Positions 39,050-50,993 of a stretch of 64,000 nucleotides of DNA are shown here, piece after piece. Within the stretch, counting starts at the first letter, position 1. Each line of letters begins with the position of its first letter. The DNA is from Litsea cubeba (taxonomy: Eukaryota; Streptophyta; Magnoliopsida; Laurales; Lauraceae), in contig CM022950.1 in the NCBI GenBank assembly GCA_012931725.1, positions 61,112,751 through 61,176,750 on the forward strand, read 5' to 3'. The translations under genes were made by a program, and so were the position numbers. Below the pieces are notes generated by a model that worked only from the letters and a program-made list of their open reading frames with translations, did no database searches and was not told the DNA's origin.

Positions 39050-39387
39050 TGATTTGCAGAGAAGGAGGAAATTAGGGTTAGGGTTTTTTTTGGTTCTTGC
39101 AGATGTAGAAGAAGGGTCTTTTTTGCCCTTTTTTTTTTCTGGTTCTATTCTTCTTCGAAGAGCGATCGAGGGGCGAGATGAGTCCAATGGGACCCGACTG
39201 GGGAAGTCTTGAGTTGAGGCCTGAGTTGATATGAACCGGTTTATGTACACGACGTGAAAATGGGTGGGTTGGGCTCAATGTGTGACCCATTATCTCTTTG
39301 TTTTTTTACTTTTTAGCAAAAAAAAAAAAAAAAATTATCCATTGAATAAAAAAAAACAGAGATTTCACCAAAAAGAAAACAAAAAGT
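39050..39387. promoter_or_regulatory. SWC4 5' UTR and promoter region
   Basis: Directly upstream of the SWC4 ATG on the minus strand. It is pyrimidine-rich on that strand near 39100-39170, as plant 5' UTRs often are. No clear TATA box was found. Confidence 0.45.
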
Positions 39388-39524
39388 CTACATGGACTAA
39401 CTCATGGAGTTAGTCCATGGACAGACCCCATGATTTTGGGGGGAAAATCACCTGATGTCAGGTGATTTTCCCCCCAAAACTATGGAGTTAGTCCATGGAT
39501 CGGTCCATGAGTTAGTCCATGTAG
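39388..39524. mobile_element. Foldback element, 137 bp, near-perfect hairpin
   Basis: The left half CTACATGGACTAACTCATGG returns as its complement at the right end, and the inner GGGGGGAAAATCACCTGA pairs with TCAGGTGATTTTCCCCCC around a 2-base centre. The arms are about 67 bp with two mismatched patches. No target duplication is obvious. As a transcript it would fold into a miRNA-precursor-like stem. Confidence 0.8.
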
Positions 39525-40343
39525 CAGGGCTCAAAAGAAAAATCATCTTAGAGTCATTGTAGACCAAAAATGACTTAAAAGATATATTTTTTGCTGTAGT
39601 GATCCCAATAATTTTTTTCTTTTAACTTTTTTAAATTAGAGTTGGGGAGGGATGTGCCCCTCCTAACGTACAGGAGCAGGGATGTCTCCGCTAGCTTTTT
39701 CTTCTTCCTCATCCTTTTCCTTCCTCCTCATCATACATGAACTCAGCTGCACACAATCAAACAACCGCCTCCCATCGTCGTTGGTCTTCATCACATCAAA
39801 ACCCCATCATCACCATTATCTTCCTCATCCATCTTTCTCCCGCAACCTAAACATACCCATCTGAAGTCATCTCACAAAATTCACCTTCTCTCTCTCTTTC
39901 TTTAACTCATCATTTCCTCTTTTCTTTCTATAGTTTTCCTTTTCTCATCTTTTTTCAACCAGCCATGTACCGTAACCGAGACCCATCTTTCATATCTCCC
40001 TTCCACCAGCATCTTCCCTCTCTCGACGATCATCTCAAATTAAACTAAAAATCCCCATTCCTAATAATCAAGCTCCAAAAACAACAAAAATAACGCCATC
40101 TTAGTTTTAAATTCGTGATAACTGGTGGAGCATTTTAACTATATTGGGCGGGGATATCCCCACTTATCACTGTGATGAGAGGAAAATATTTTATTTGCAT
40201 GGAATTGCAGAGATATGTGGTGATTTAATTAATGGGGAGTTGCAGAGAGAGAGAGAGAGATCGAACAGAAGATGGTGAGTTTGCAAAGAGATGTGGGCTG
40301 TCGGTTGAGCTCGATGACTAGAAGCATGAGAGTCTGTTTAAAG
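39525..40343. other. Intergenic, no recognisable feature
   Basis: CT-rich plus-strand sequence (39680-39960). Nothing with gene structure was seen. Confidence 0.5.
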
Positions 40344-40906
40344 TAGGGCTGTCAAACGGGTCGTGTTAACGAATTCGGGTTGCGGGTCAAATGAATTCGG
40401 GTTAGAATCACCTCAACCCGAACGCAACTCATTAAAAAAATGGGTCAAAAAATCAAACACGAACCCAATTCATTTATTTAACGGGTCACCCAAATACGAC
40501 TCGTTAACCAGTTAATTTTGAAAAAAAAAATATTCATTAAACTTAAAAAGTATCTCTTTTCTAAACCATGGGGCCATACTTTATGTTTTGAGGCCAGGCC
40601 CATTTTCTAAGTAAATGTTGTATATCTTTTTATTAAGTGCATCTTCCACTGAACAAAAGTTATGTCACCCACACTTTGATTTTTGCATGGTAATGTGATG
40701 CACACTTGGCAGCATGACTTTTTGGCGGGTTGTATCGGGTTGTAATGGGTTACCGGGTTTATTCGTTAACGACTCATTAATTTAATGGGTTAACGGGTCC
40801 GACCCATTAATGACTCGAACCCATTAAGGGGTCACCCAAACCCTTTAATATCATGTGGCCGGGTTTGTGTCGTGTTAACGGGTCGTGTGACATTTTGACA
40901 GCCCTA
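40344..40906. mobile_element. Non-autonomous hAT-type element, 563 bp
   Basis: A perfect 8-bp duplication GTTTAAAG lies on both sides (40336-40343 and 40907-40914). The ends are TAGGGCTGTCAAA on both sides as inverted repeats. Subterminal CGGGTCGTGTTAACG words repeat many times in both arms. No ORF. Confidence 0.88.
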
Positions 40907-40914
40907 GTTTAAAG

Positions 40915-42216
40915 AGATGTGAGAATTTCATTTACAGGGACTTAGAGAGACAGAGAAAGAAATATCAATTTGAAGATGAGTGAGTTACAGAGAGAGGTGT
41001 GTGCCGCCTGTTTGGTTCAATGACTAGGAACATGAGAGGTTGTTTGGGTTCTGATTATGGGTTATGCAGCTGGGATGATGGGGCTATGATGTGTTTTGGG
41101 TGAAAGGCGAGTGACGATATCCTTCGATAACTAGGTTCGAGGATGATGCACTGGATGAAGAAAGAGGGGATGAAGAAGGACAAAGAAGAAGAAGAAGAAG
41201 AAGAAAAAAAGAGCGGGTCTACATTAACTCTAATATGAGTTTTCTGATAAAACCCTCAAAAAAGAAGGAAAAAAAAAAGAAAAAGAAAAGAAAAATAGCA
41301 AAAACTGCACAGGATAAACCATGCTCACTAACTAAACCATAAATCATCCCACCAATCAATTGAGTGTCCCATTTTAGCTAAATGGTGGGCAACTCCATTA
41401 AAGGATTAAGGACAAAGCTAAATTCAACCCTCTCAGACCTCTTCAAAGACTTATGGTGCTCTTATGTAGATGAAGTTGCCACGAAAAGGAATGAAAATGG
41501 CGCCAATTTCTTCAGCTCTTTTGTTTAGTACAATGGCAATTTCGAAGATCCGAGATTCCTGATGCCTTATCATGACATTATTATCTCCTCGAGCAACGAT
41601 CTAGGTTTCTCACCTCCCCTGATCGGAAAGCATTTTTCTTCCACAGCTTTTGCACAAATGCACCCTTAACAACCAATGTTGGAAAAGGGCTCATTCTTTA
41701 CTCTTATTTTTTACATGACTTTGGTATGTTGAGAGTTCATGGGCATTATCATGTGGTGGCTTGTCTCCTTACGTTTGCAAATGACATGTTTCTTTACTAG
41801 CATTTCAAATCATCAGTCACCTAAAATGTTTCATATTACCTTTGGGATACCTAGAATTCCAACCTCTATTATTTTTGTTGAAATTCCCGCATGCTACAAT
41901 ACAAAAGAGGATTCGGGAATCCCCGTGCTGGAAAATTTACAAGAATTCAATGGACTCAAAGGGTCAAGCTACGACCAGAGTTGTCCAAGCACTACCCTCG
42001 ACAGAAGTGGGCTAGGTCCAAGACAGACCAAAGCCCGTAAAAGGCTATTTAAATTAATTTTTTAATTTTTTTCCTACACTCCATTGACACCATGTATAAA
42101 CCTGATGTTAACCCTCATTTATTTGATCTTGGGATTGTCAATACAATGCAAACAAGAAAGATAGAGCTAAATATATGATTTTGCCTCAGTAATTTTATCT
42201 ATTGCATGCCACAAGG
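40915..42216. other. Intergenic, no recognisable feature
   Basis: No coding structure. The plus frame at 41739-42065 has no recognisable family or splice support. It ends at the target duplication of the gypsy element. Confidence 0.5.
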
Positions 42217-42221
42217 ATTTT

Positions 42222-44736
42222 TGTTGACACCAAAAATGTCACTTTACCTTTTCAAGATCCAAAGAGCTACATGAAGTCGCAACCTGCCATAAATAGGCAA
42301 TGCTACTTCCAAAAAATCAAATCTTGTCAGAATCAAACAAAAACTGCAAGATCCTTCAAGACAGCCAAAAGAGGAGTACACAAGAAGTTTCGGGCCATTT
42401 CAAAATCATTTGGCCTAACTTCGCTTCTCCGGCAGCTGAAAAGTAGCTCCCGGCGGCGAAAGCATCGGAGACACTAAATCTTCGATAAGAGCCGATGGAT
42501 GGTCTCAAAATACATCCAAAAGGCTCCACATCAAAGTTTCGAGTCAAACCGACAACGTTTGACCCTACATCAACCCTCGAACAGCTAAATCAAGCATCTC
42601 GGCGGCGAGAACCACCGAGGCCATCACTCATCAGATAGAGCACATGGACGGCTTCAAAATGCTTACAAAGGGCTACACGTCAAATTTCAGGTCATTTCGA
42701 CAGCATTTGACCATACTTTGACGCTTGGAAGCCAAATCAGGCCTCTCGGCGGCGAAGCTCCCGGGACCATGGTTTCCAAGACAGAGCCTATGGATCATCT
42801 TAAAATGACTCCAATAGGTTCTCTGTCAAATTTCAAGTCAATCGGACATCGGTTGACCGCACATCAAGCCGCGACATCTTCATCGCGACAAAAGTAAGTC
42901 TACTGGTGATAGGACCCCAAACGGCTTCAAAACTCAAACAAAAGCCTATGGTTAGTCTTATTAAGCAGGCTTCACCCCAAATTTCAGGTCATTCCGACAT
43001 CGTTTGACTCAGTTTCAGCTTCTGACGGAAAATCAGCAGCTCTGCACGACAAAGTCTTCGGCTTTCTCGGAAAACTGGAAACTTTGCCAAATAAAATACA
43101 AGGATTCTCATCAGATTTTCTACAAATAAATCATGCCAATAAATGGTCAAAAATGTCAAGGAAAAATACAGAAGAAAAAAGAATAAAAAAAAAGCAAAAA
43201 CGGACACAAAACGGGACAAAAGGGGGAAAAATCCCCCGCAGGGCCCTAGGGCCCAGGAGCGCCCGATGGGCCCCGAAAACCCCGTTTTTCGCCGTTTTTT
43301 CGCTATTTGAAGCGTCCGGCCTCTGGTATTTTCCAATATTCATACTTTCGACACACCAAATCCTCTAACATCCGTCAAAAACATGGGTTAATCATTAAGA
43401 GTATCGAAATCAACATTGATCGTCAACTAGTCAGCCAAAAAAAGTGTGCTTTCTACCCGACCGATCAAGAAATCGACAGGACAGATGGCACCGACCCGCT
43501 GTTGGCAACCAACACGTGAAGTTACATGGTCATCCGATGTCGATCTACATGAAGATCCATCGATGATCATCGCCAGAAGAATCCCAAAAGACGCGGCACG
43601 GCCCGCGACTCTTCAACTGCTCGGCGACCACTTAATGCGATTAATTGACTACCTTTATTACAGTCATTAATCCATTTCTTTGGACGGACCAATCAGAAGC
43701 AAGCATCCGGGAGTTACAAGTCAAGAGATTCATGGCATTTAACCCATGAAACTCCTCCCATCATGGCGATTAAAGGCGATTAAATGCCCTCAATTTCCTC
43801 CGGCCAATCAGAAGCCAAGAAAAAGGAGTTACAAAATAAAAAAATCAATCTTATAACTCCTCCCTTTATGTAGCTTTATGACAATTAAGGCTCATAAACC
43901 CTCCTAAATGGCTACCTAAAAGCCTATAAATAGGAGAGCTCTCTAAGAAGAAAAAACACAGAGAGACACGAACAAAGCACAGAAATTCAGAGAAGGAAAG
44001 AGAGAAAACTCTGCGGAAGTTCTACACCGACCACCGCTACAAGGTGACAAAAGTCCCTTGGGGGGTACCCCCAAGATCCTTGCCTTCTCCTTCTGCCTCC
44101 AATGGCTTAGACGTGGCTTTTCAGCCCGTCTACTTGGCTTTTTATTGGACATAAGACCTCCTTTTGGTCTTTGTCCTCTAAAAACATGAGGTGATAGCCA
44201 AGCCAAGCGAATCAATAGCATCATCTATTCTCATCTGCATGGATGATGGCGAAGTCCACATATGGCTTGCGACCGTCAATCTGAACGGGTCCTCCACAAT
44301 CTCCTGAGAAGTTAGATCCTCCTTTTCTTGCTTTTCATTGTAGTCTGTATTTTTTTTAAAAGAGACAAAAATCACAACTCTTGTCTTTCATTATTGATAA
44401 GGATTGTAAATCGGCTATAAACGCCAAAATCGGCTATAAACGCCAAAAATCGGCTATAAATGCCGAAAAAATCGCCTTTCATGGCAAATCAAGAAAATGT
44501 CTCTTTTCTTAAATATATGTTCAATGGAAAACTTGAAAGAAGTTGATTTTTTTTTTACTTACGAAGGTTGATCTCCGGATCACCACTTGCAATTCCAAGT
44601 AAAAATAGAAAATCTGGCACACCCACACAAAAGAAATGTTGATGCACGCCTCTGCCCCCGGTTACGAAAGGGTCGGACCCAACGGACTCCCACGTCCGCC
44701 GACCTCGGTAGGACCAGGCAGGAGCGCGGTCCATCA
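42222..44736 (+). repeat. 5' LTR of the Tat-type element, 2515 bp
   Basis: It starts TGTTGACACC right after the duplicated ATTTT, and ends CCATCA three bases before a PBS-like sequence. TATAAATA at 43925-43932 followed by a purine-rich leader marks the probable promoter and R start. U3 contains about four diverged ~150-bp repeats (42400-43050, each with CGGCGGCGA and TTTCAGGTCATT-like words). The last 332 bp (44405-44736) match the 3' LTR remnant closely. The 5' edge is inferred from the TSD, since no full second LTR exists to compare. Confidence 0.85.
43925..43932 (+). promoter_or_regulatory. TATA box of the 5' LTR
   Basis: TATAAATA in CCTATAAATAGGAGAGC, followed within 40 bases by an A/G-rich likely transcript start. 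It is the only strong TATA motif in the LTR. Confidence 0.6.
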
Positions 44737-44739
44737 AGC

Positions 44740-44757
44740 TGGCACACCCGGTGGGAC
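44740..44757 (+). other. Primer binding site
   Basis: TGGCACACCCGGTGGGAC begins three bases after the LTR end and starts with TGG, as needed to pair with a tRNA CCA end. The tRNA species was not identified. Confidence 0.7.
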
Positions 44758-44954
44758 TCGTTCATTTGAGAACACGATGCTATAAATGAAATATTTGCAT
44801 ATCATATCTTTTGCTCTATGCTTATATTTCTTTCCTCGATTCCTTGGCTACTTTCTAATTGGTGGCCTATGTTGGATTCCGCATCTAAAAAAAATGAGAT
44901 GAGATTTTTTGGAAAATTTCTAATTCTTTGAATTTATTTCCACTCTTTCTCTTT

Positions 44955-45790
44955 TCAAAAATAAAAAATAAAAAATCAGATTTTCTCGTTTTGGATTCAA
45001 AATTGAGAAACCTTGATCCTTTCCTATCGTTCATCATGCTTGCAGAAATGTTGAGCCTATTCGACTAAGGTTTTGGGCCATCGTTTCTCTTCGATGAGTT
45101 CATTAAAGATAAAAAAAATAAAAAAAAAATCAGATTTTTCATTTTGGATTCAAAATTGAGAAACCTTGATCCTTTCCTATCGTTCATCGTGCTTGCAGAA
45201 ATGTTGAGCCTGTTCGACTAAGGTTTTGGGCCATCGTTTCTCTTCGATGAGTTCATTAAAGATAAAAAAAAAACAAAAAAAAAATCAGATTTTTTCATTT
45301 TGAATTCAAAATTAAGAAACCTTGATCCTTTCCTATCGTTCATCGTGCTTGCAGAAATGTTGAGCCTGTTCGACTAAGGTTTTGGGCCATCGTTTCTCTT
45401 CGATGAGTTCATTAAAAATCTAAAAAAATAAAAAATAAATAAATAACAAAAAAAATAAAAAAATCAGATTTTTCATTTTGAATTCAAAATTGAGAAACCT
45501 TAATCCTTTCCTATCGTTCATCGTGCTTGCAGAAATGTTGAGCCTGTTCGACTAAGATTTTGGGCCATCATTTCTCTTCGATGAGTTCATTAAAAAATAA
45601 AAAATAAAAAAATATATATAAAAAAAAAATAAAAAATTAGATTTTTCAGTTTGGATTCAAAATTGAGAAACCTTGATCCTTTCCTATCGTTCATCGTGCT
45701 TGCAGAAATGTTGAGCCAATTCGACTAAGGTTTTGGGCCATCGTTTCTCTTCGATGAGTTCATTAAAAATCAAAAAATAAAAAATAAATA
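44955..45790 (+). repeat. Tandem repeat, about 125-bp core x 5, in the leader
   Basis: Five copies carry TTCAAAATTGAGAAACCTTG, TTCCTATCGTTCATCGTGCT, TTTTGGGCCATCGTTTCTCT and TCGATGAGTTCATTAAA, separated by variable A-rich spacers. The period is about 155-175 bp. Two more diverged copies follow at 46172-46305 and 46323-46456 (TCTGAGCACTGG, CGCGGAAATCGCTGAG). Confidence 0.92.
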
Positions 45791-46811
45791 TATAAAAAAA
45801 ACAAAAAAAGACATAGACCACTAAGGTTAAACCAACTGTGTTCTTTGATCATGGTTGATTTAAAAAAAGCCTTGTCTAGAGTGTGGAGCCAGCTTGACTG
45901 TTCTAGGCAAGGGTGCTCCAAACGGGTTCATTAAGTAATCCTACCCTTACCTGGGGGCAATTCTATCAATTGAGATTTCATAAGACCGGGTTAGGAGGCC
46001 TATGTGTACTCTCTCGTCTTTTAAATAATTTCTTTTAAAAAATAAAATTTTTAAAGATAAAAATTTTAAAATAAAAAATTAAAAAAAAAATTAAAAAAAA
46101 ATCTTAAAAAAATAAAAAAAATAAAAAAACAAAAAAAGGATTTTAAAAAAAATCTTCAAAAAAAAAACTTCCGTCATTTTGGGTTTAGATTGGAGAAATC
46201 TTGGTCTTTTCCTTTCTGAGCACTGGCGCTCGCGGAAATCGCTGAGCTCGTGTTCAGATTGGAGTGCCTTTTGCTCTCTTTGATGAACCTGATATTGGCC
46301 TTTCAAAAAAAAAAAAAAAACTCGTCATTTTTGGATTCAGATCCGAGAAATTATGGTTCATTTCTTTCTGAGCACTGGGGCTCGCGGAAATCGCTGAGCC
46401 CGTGTTCAGATCGGAATAACATCTGCTCTCTTTGATGAATCCAATCTTGACCTTTCAAAACGGAGAATCTCATCTCATGGATACGGTCTCAAAACATTTG
46501 TGTCTAGCGGTAATAGTACGCCCTTTCAGGGTCTACTGTATTGCGACCGGCACATTTGTAACTCCAACTTTATATTCTTCTTACCTCGAGCAAGCTCTGC
46601 TTCTCGATAAGTCGAATTTAAGTTCACAATTGCTTCTAGCAGTCACTGGGATGCTCATTCTGGGCTTACCATACCTGCGATCAGAACAATTGTACCATCT
46701 ATGGCATTTTCCCTTCTTCATATTGCTTGGGTCATCTCCTCGAGCAATTTGAAGAGACAAAACCATAGAACTTCCCATTTATGATCATTATATTCTTGTG
46801 ATTACTAATGG

Positions 46812-47392
46812 ATGTGGTCTTGTTTCAGAAATTTTCGAAAAAATCTAACAATGGCAGCATCACTTACCATTACTTTCGATGAGAGCAAGCACCAACTCAT
46901 GCTTCAACATAAGCAAACTACGCGCACCTACAAGCGCCCCATCAGCTGCCGAAGCGTCAACTCCCTCGGCAACTCTCTGAGCTCCGGGTCGACCTCGACT
47001 CCCCGGACTATCGTCTTTGGGACGCTGGGACCATTCCCACTTCCCGAGGAACAAGCTGCTCCTTCCAAGAAGCATAAACTCGCCTCTCAACGTGTCACTA
47101 CCGTGACACCAAAGGCGAGCACCAGAAGGCCCGAAGCCCGTGGCAGCACCACGAAGCCTCGACCAGCAAACGACCAGGTATATCCCAAGACTTGGTCCCC
47201 AAAACCTTCACCAAAATAGAGAAGGTCCCAAACATCTACCAAGCCAGCATTCCTGGCCCCACTCAAGGAGAACCAGTTCTACCCTCTTGCTTACATGAAA
47301 AAGGAGAGACCCATCTCCAACCTGACTCCCAAGTCAAACCAGCATGAGCCGGCTTGTTCCTACAAGCCTAAAATCAGATCATGCATCACAAG
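46812..47392 (+). pseudogene. N-terminal ORF region upstream of gag
   Basis: A frame from about 46851 (MAASLTITFDESKHQLML) is Ser/Thr/Arg/Pro-rich and stops at 47219. It is interrupted by the nested solo LTR at 47393 and appears to resume after 49167. No domain is recognised. It may be the N-terminal extension of gag. Confidence 0.45.
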
Positions 47393-49162
47393 TGTTGGAA
47401 ATAGGGTGGGCCTCTAGGATAGGTTTCAAAAACTTTTGACCCACTTGACGCAGGGATCAACTATCCATAAGGCTATAAAACCCAATCCAAGATCCATGTC
47501 CTCAATCTCAGTCATCATGATCAGTAAATACAATCTATCTAGAAGATAGAAACAGCAACTAACAAGCATCCATAATAATCTACAACATGCAAGGAAGTGG
47601 ATTATACCTTTGGAGCTCGGTTGTGCTCTAATGGAGAAGTTGCGTCTTTCTTTGATGATGAAACGCTTTCACTAATCAAATAGGGATCTCCAAGACCTCT
47701 TGATCTTCCACGCTATGACCCGTATTAGATTCTCCTTTTTCTCAAGAAGATGGTGGGATCTCCAAGAGAAAACTACTAGGAACTCTAAGGAGGAACTAGA
47801 AAGAGAACTAGAAGAGGGGAAGAGGAGAAGAGCTCGTGCAACACTTGCACTAGGGGACTTGGGCGTGAATCCCTAGGTGGATTTATGCATGGACGTCCAA
47901 GGCCTTGCCCTCCTCTATTTATAACTTTTGCAAGTTGTCTCTTCTTTACTAATTACAATAGAAGTCTTACTTCCATTAATTAGTAACTTACCATATCATA
48001 ATTAGAAGTCTCACTTCAAATATGATTAGTATCTTTCTAATTCCTTTCTAATTAAAATAGAAGTCTCACTTCTACTAAAATTAGTAAGTCTACTATTACC
48101 ACTATTAGAAGTCTCACTTCAAATAGAAATAGTAACTTTCCTTTTAGAGTTCTACTAGAATTAGATACTTTCTAATTATTGGGCTAGCGTGGGGACCACT
48201 AGGGATTCCTTAGAAAGCTGGCTCCAACTGGGACACGCGACCCCACAACTCATGTGTAATCCGGGCCCACAGTTAATTACAAATAACTCCACTATATAAA
48301 TGCAATTGAACTCCAGTCGTAGGAATATTACATAGAAGACCCTAAACTTCCACATTACCACAAGTAAACCCCTCTATCAATATCCATGGATCAATTGGAC
48401 CTGTCTTCCAAACTTGATCCATATCTTATTATCCTTGAGCCCCAATTAATTATAATTATCAATAGGTACCTTTCCAATTAACTCTTAATCGGAATGGGTG
48501 CGCACTTACCAATGATAAATCCATTAATTGGCACAAGGGGATATTAGAGATAGATTCCTTCTTGACTATTGAATGTTCCCACAGCTCTACTACCATGTAC
48601 CCAAATCACCGAGGTGTTGACCTACAGTTGGCCTCACTCATTGGTGACTCAAAGCAAATGAATAGATAGAAACTTGAGTTCATTAATGTCTCATGATTGA
48701 GAGCCTATTGCTAGGGAATTATGAGAGCAGACCTTAAAATAAAGACAGTGTTTATAAGGTGCTTCTCATGGTCCTTCAATACATCAAATGTACCAGCACC
48801 ATGATCCAGAATCTTCCATTCTGATGATCGAGACAAATCACACTATCTCATAGTGATCAAAGTACTGCAACCTTGTCAGTATGAGATGTCCAGTCTCATC
48901 ACTGGTTGTGAATATATTTTAAGTATAAGATTTGTCACACATGTCTCCCGTATGTGGATCTCATCCATACACATGTGTTACATCTAATATACTTGTGGAC
49001 CCCGGTTCATCTCATGAACCATCATGTCATTCGTATTGGTTATGTGCAAGTATATAATAAATCACCATTCATCTCATGAAAGGAAAGCATGAATATATGA
49101 ATAAATAAAGAATTTAATCAATTTATTATATCATCTACTGGATTGAGTCCATAAAACTAACA
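47393..49162. mobile_element. Nested solo LTR, copia-like, 1770 bp
   Basis: It starts TGTTGGAAATAG and ends ATAAAACTAACA, flanked by a perfect 5-bp duplication ACAAG (47388-47392 and 49163-49167). The TGTTGG...CTAACA ends are typical of Ty1/copia LTRs. No internal coding region is present, so it is the product of LTR-LTR recombination. An internal array of AGAAGTCTCACTTC-type repeats lies at 47940-48180. It splits the leader/gag region of the host retrotransposon. Confidence 0.9.
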
Positions 49163-49167
49163 ACAAG

Positions 49168-49828
49168 GCCTCTGCAAGCACCTGCTAAGACCTACAAACC
49201 TGCAGTTCGATTCTTCATCTCTACAGGGGCCGAACTCCAAAAATTCAAAGCTTCGCTGCAACAGGCGAAGGACAGGGTTCGCATCCTGTCATTGCCCAGC
49301 TACAAAGAAGACAGGCTCGGCTGCTGCGCCCGAGGGAGCACATCATTCATCGTCAAAGCCCAGCCAGAGTTGATCGAAGCTCAAATTGCTTGTCGTATAC
49401 GCCGCGCGTCGTATCGACAAAAGAGACTAGAGAAGCAAATGACCCAGTCTCCTACAATTCAAGTCTCTCCCAAATGGGTCGAAAAAGAAAGACCCAACCA
49501 AGTTGCTGCCGTCCATATGGTTGGAAAAACCAGAAGATGCCAAAAGTCAGCAACAAAAATCCATGCCCGACGTCCGGTGACCCGCAGCGCCTCCAGGACA
49601 AGAAGACACTCAGAAGAATCCCCTGCTCCTTCAAGCAAAGGACGGCAGAGTGATCCTTCCTCAAGTTCTTCATCAAAAAGAATGAGCCCCAGCTCAGTTA
49701 CCAGGGCAGTTTCTTCGTTCGAATCACGAAGGATGAACGTCTTGGCTACAAATTTTGAGCTACCACCCTGCAATTCACCTCAAGATGATGCGATCACCCG
49801 CATCCAGCAGTTGGAACAAGGCCAATAG
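49168..49828 (+). pseudogene. Continuation of the upstream ORF after the nested LTR
   Basis: A basic, Ser-rich frame (for example PSYKEDRLGCCARGSTSF, QIACRIRRASYRQKRLEKQ) ends in a TAG at 49828. It leads straight into the gag core. No domain is recognised. Confidence 0.45.
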
Positions 49829-49843
49829 AGGATTGAAATTCTT

Positions 49844-50993
49844 ATGGAAAACCTTCTCCTCGCCTTCCAAAATCAGGCGAACAATGAACCTCCTCCGAAT
49901 CATCATGACGATGAGGTAAATGGAGAAGAAAATGAGTCACGTGCCCTTACCAAAAAGGACGTAGACGGTATCCTCGCCAAAGCAAAAGAAGAGGATATAC
50001 TCAAGGAGCATGGGATCAAGCCACCATATCCCTTATGGATGGACTCGGTCCCGTTCCCCACCAAATTCAAGCATCCTACTCTCCAAACATATACGGGGAA
50101 AGGATCTGCCAGACAGCACGTCGTCCACTTCAAGATCCTGACGGGAGCTATCGCGGATCAAGATGCACTCAAGATCCGCCTCTTTGCAAGTGCCCTAAAA
50201 GGTACGGCCTTCGATTGGTACTCCACTCTGCCGGAGGACTCGATCCAAAACTGGGCCATGCTAGCGACACGCTTCCTGACTCACTTCAAAGGTGAGGATC
50301 ATCCCGCTACTATGGCTCAGCTGTGCATCCTAAAACAGGGGGAGAATGAGTCAACATATGACTTCATTCACAAGTGGAAAGCAATGGCATACAAATGCTC
50401 TGATGTATTGCCACAAGCGTCGCTAGTCGACATCTGCCGAAAAAAACATGAGAGCTAGAATCCGCTCCATGATCATCGGCAACAAATCAAAAAACCTGGG
50501 AGAACTCCTAGAAGCTTCCATGGAAGCTGAAACGGTGATTAAAGACCTCAACAGTCAGAAATCATCAAGAAAAGAGCCAACCGCCATTGCAACCTCTAAA
50601 CCAAAGAAGAAAGAGGTCCTCAATGTGCAGACCAAGTCAGCTCCTCAGCCACCAAAGAAAGCTGAAAACAAAGCTGCTGTAAGAGACCTGAACTCTCAGA
50701 TGCCTTCAAAGAACGAGTAGAGAAGAAATACCCGTTTGATGAAGATGTTGATGAAATCTTCGGGGCTCTTGTGGCAAAAGGCAAGCTCACCTTGCCTGAA
50801 CCAAAAAGACCGGGTGATGTTGGCAAAACCAACGATCCTCGGTACTGTCCATACCACTAGATGATCTCGCATCCTCTCAATCAATGCTTCGTTGTGAGGG
50901 AGAAAATAAACGAGATGTGGAAAAACGGAGTCATCACCTTTGACAAAAACTATGGGTCTGCCTCCGTCAACATGGTGACATGTGGACAAACAT
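49844..50993 (+). pseudogene. gag (capsid-like, PF03732-type) with CCHC-like knuckle
   Basis: Gag packages the RNA in cytoplasmic virus-like particles. The core reads PHPTLQTYTGKG-like sequence, then LKIRLFASALKGTAFDWY, SIQNWAMLATRFLTHF and ESTYDFIHKWKAMAY, the retrotransposon gag fold common to Ty3/gypsy. A frameshift at about 50450 moves to IRSMIIGNKSKNLGELLEAS. After further breaks comes a CPYH...HPLNQCF zinc-knuckle-like segment (about 50845-50890) with a stop in it. It is clearly not functional. Confidence 0.88.

Noticed and set aside
42222..42800. Relation of LTR U3 repeats to the 188-bp satellite at the right edge
   Set aside because: Both have GGCTTC, CAAATTTC words, but unit length and order differ; similarity is too weak to claim.
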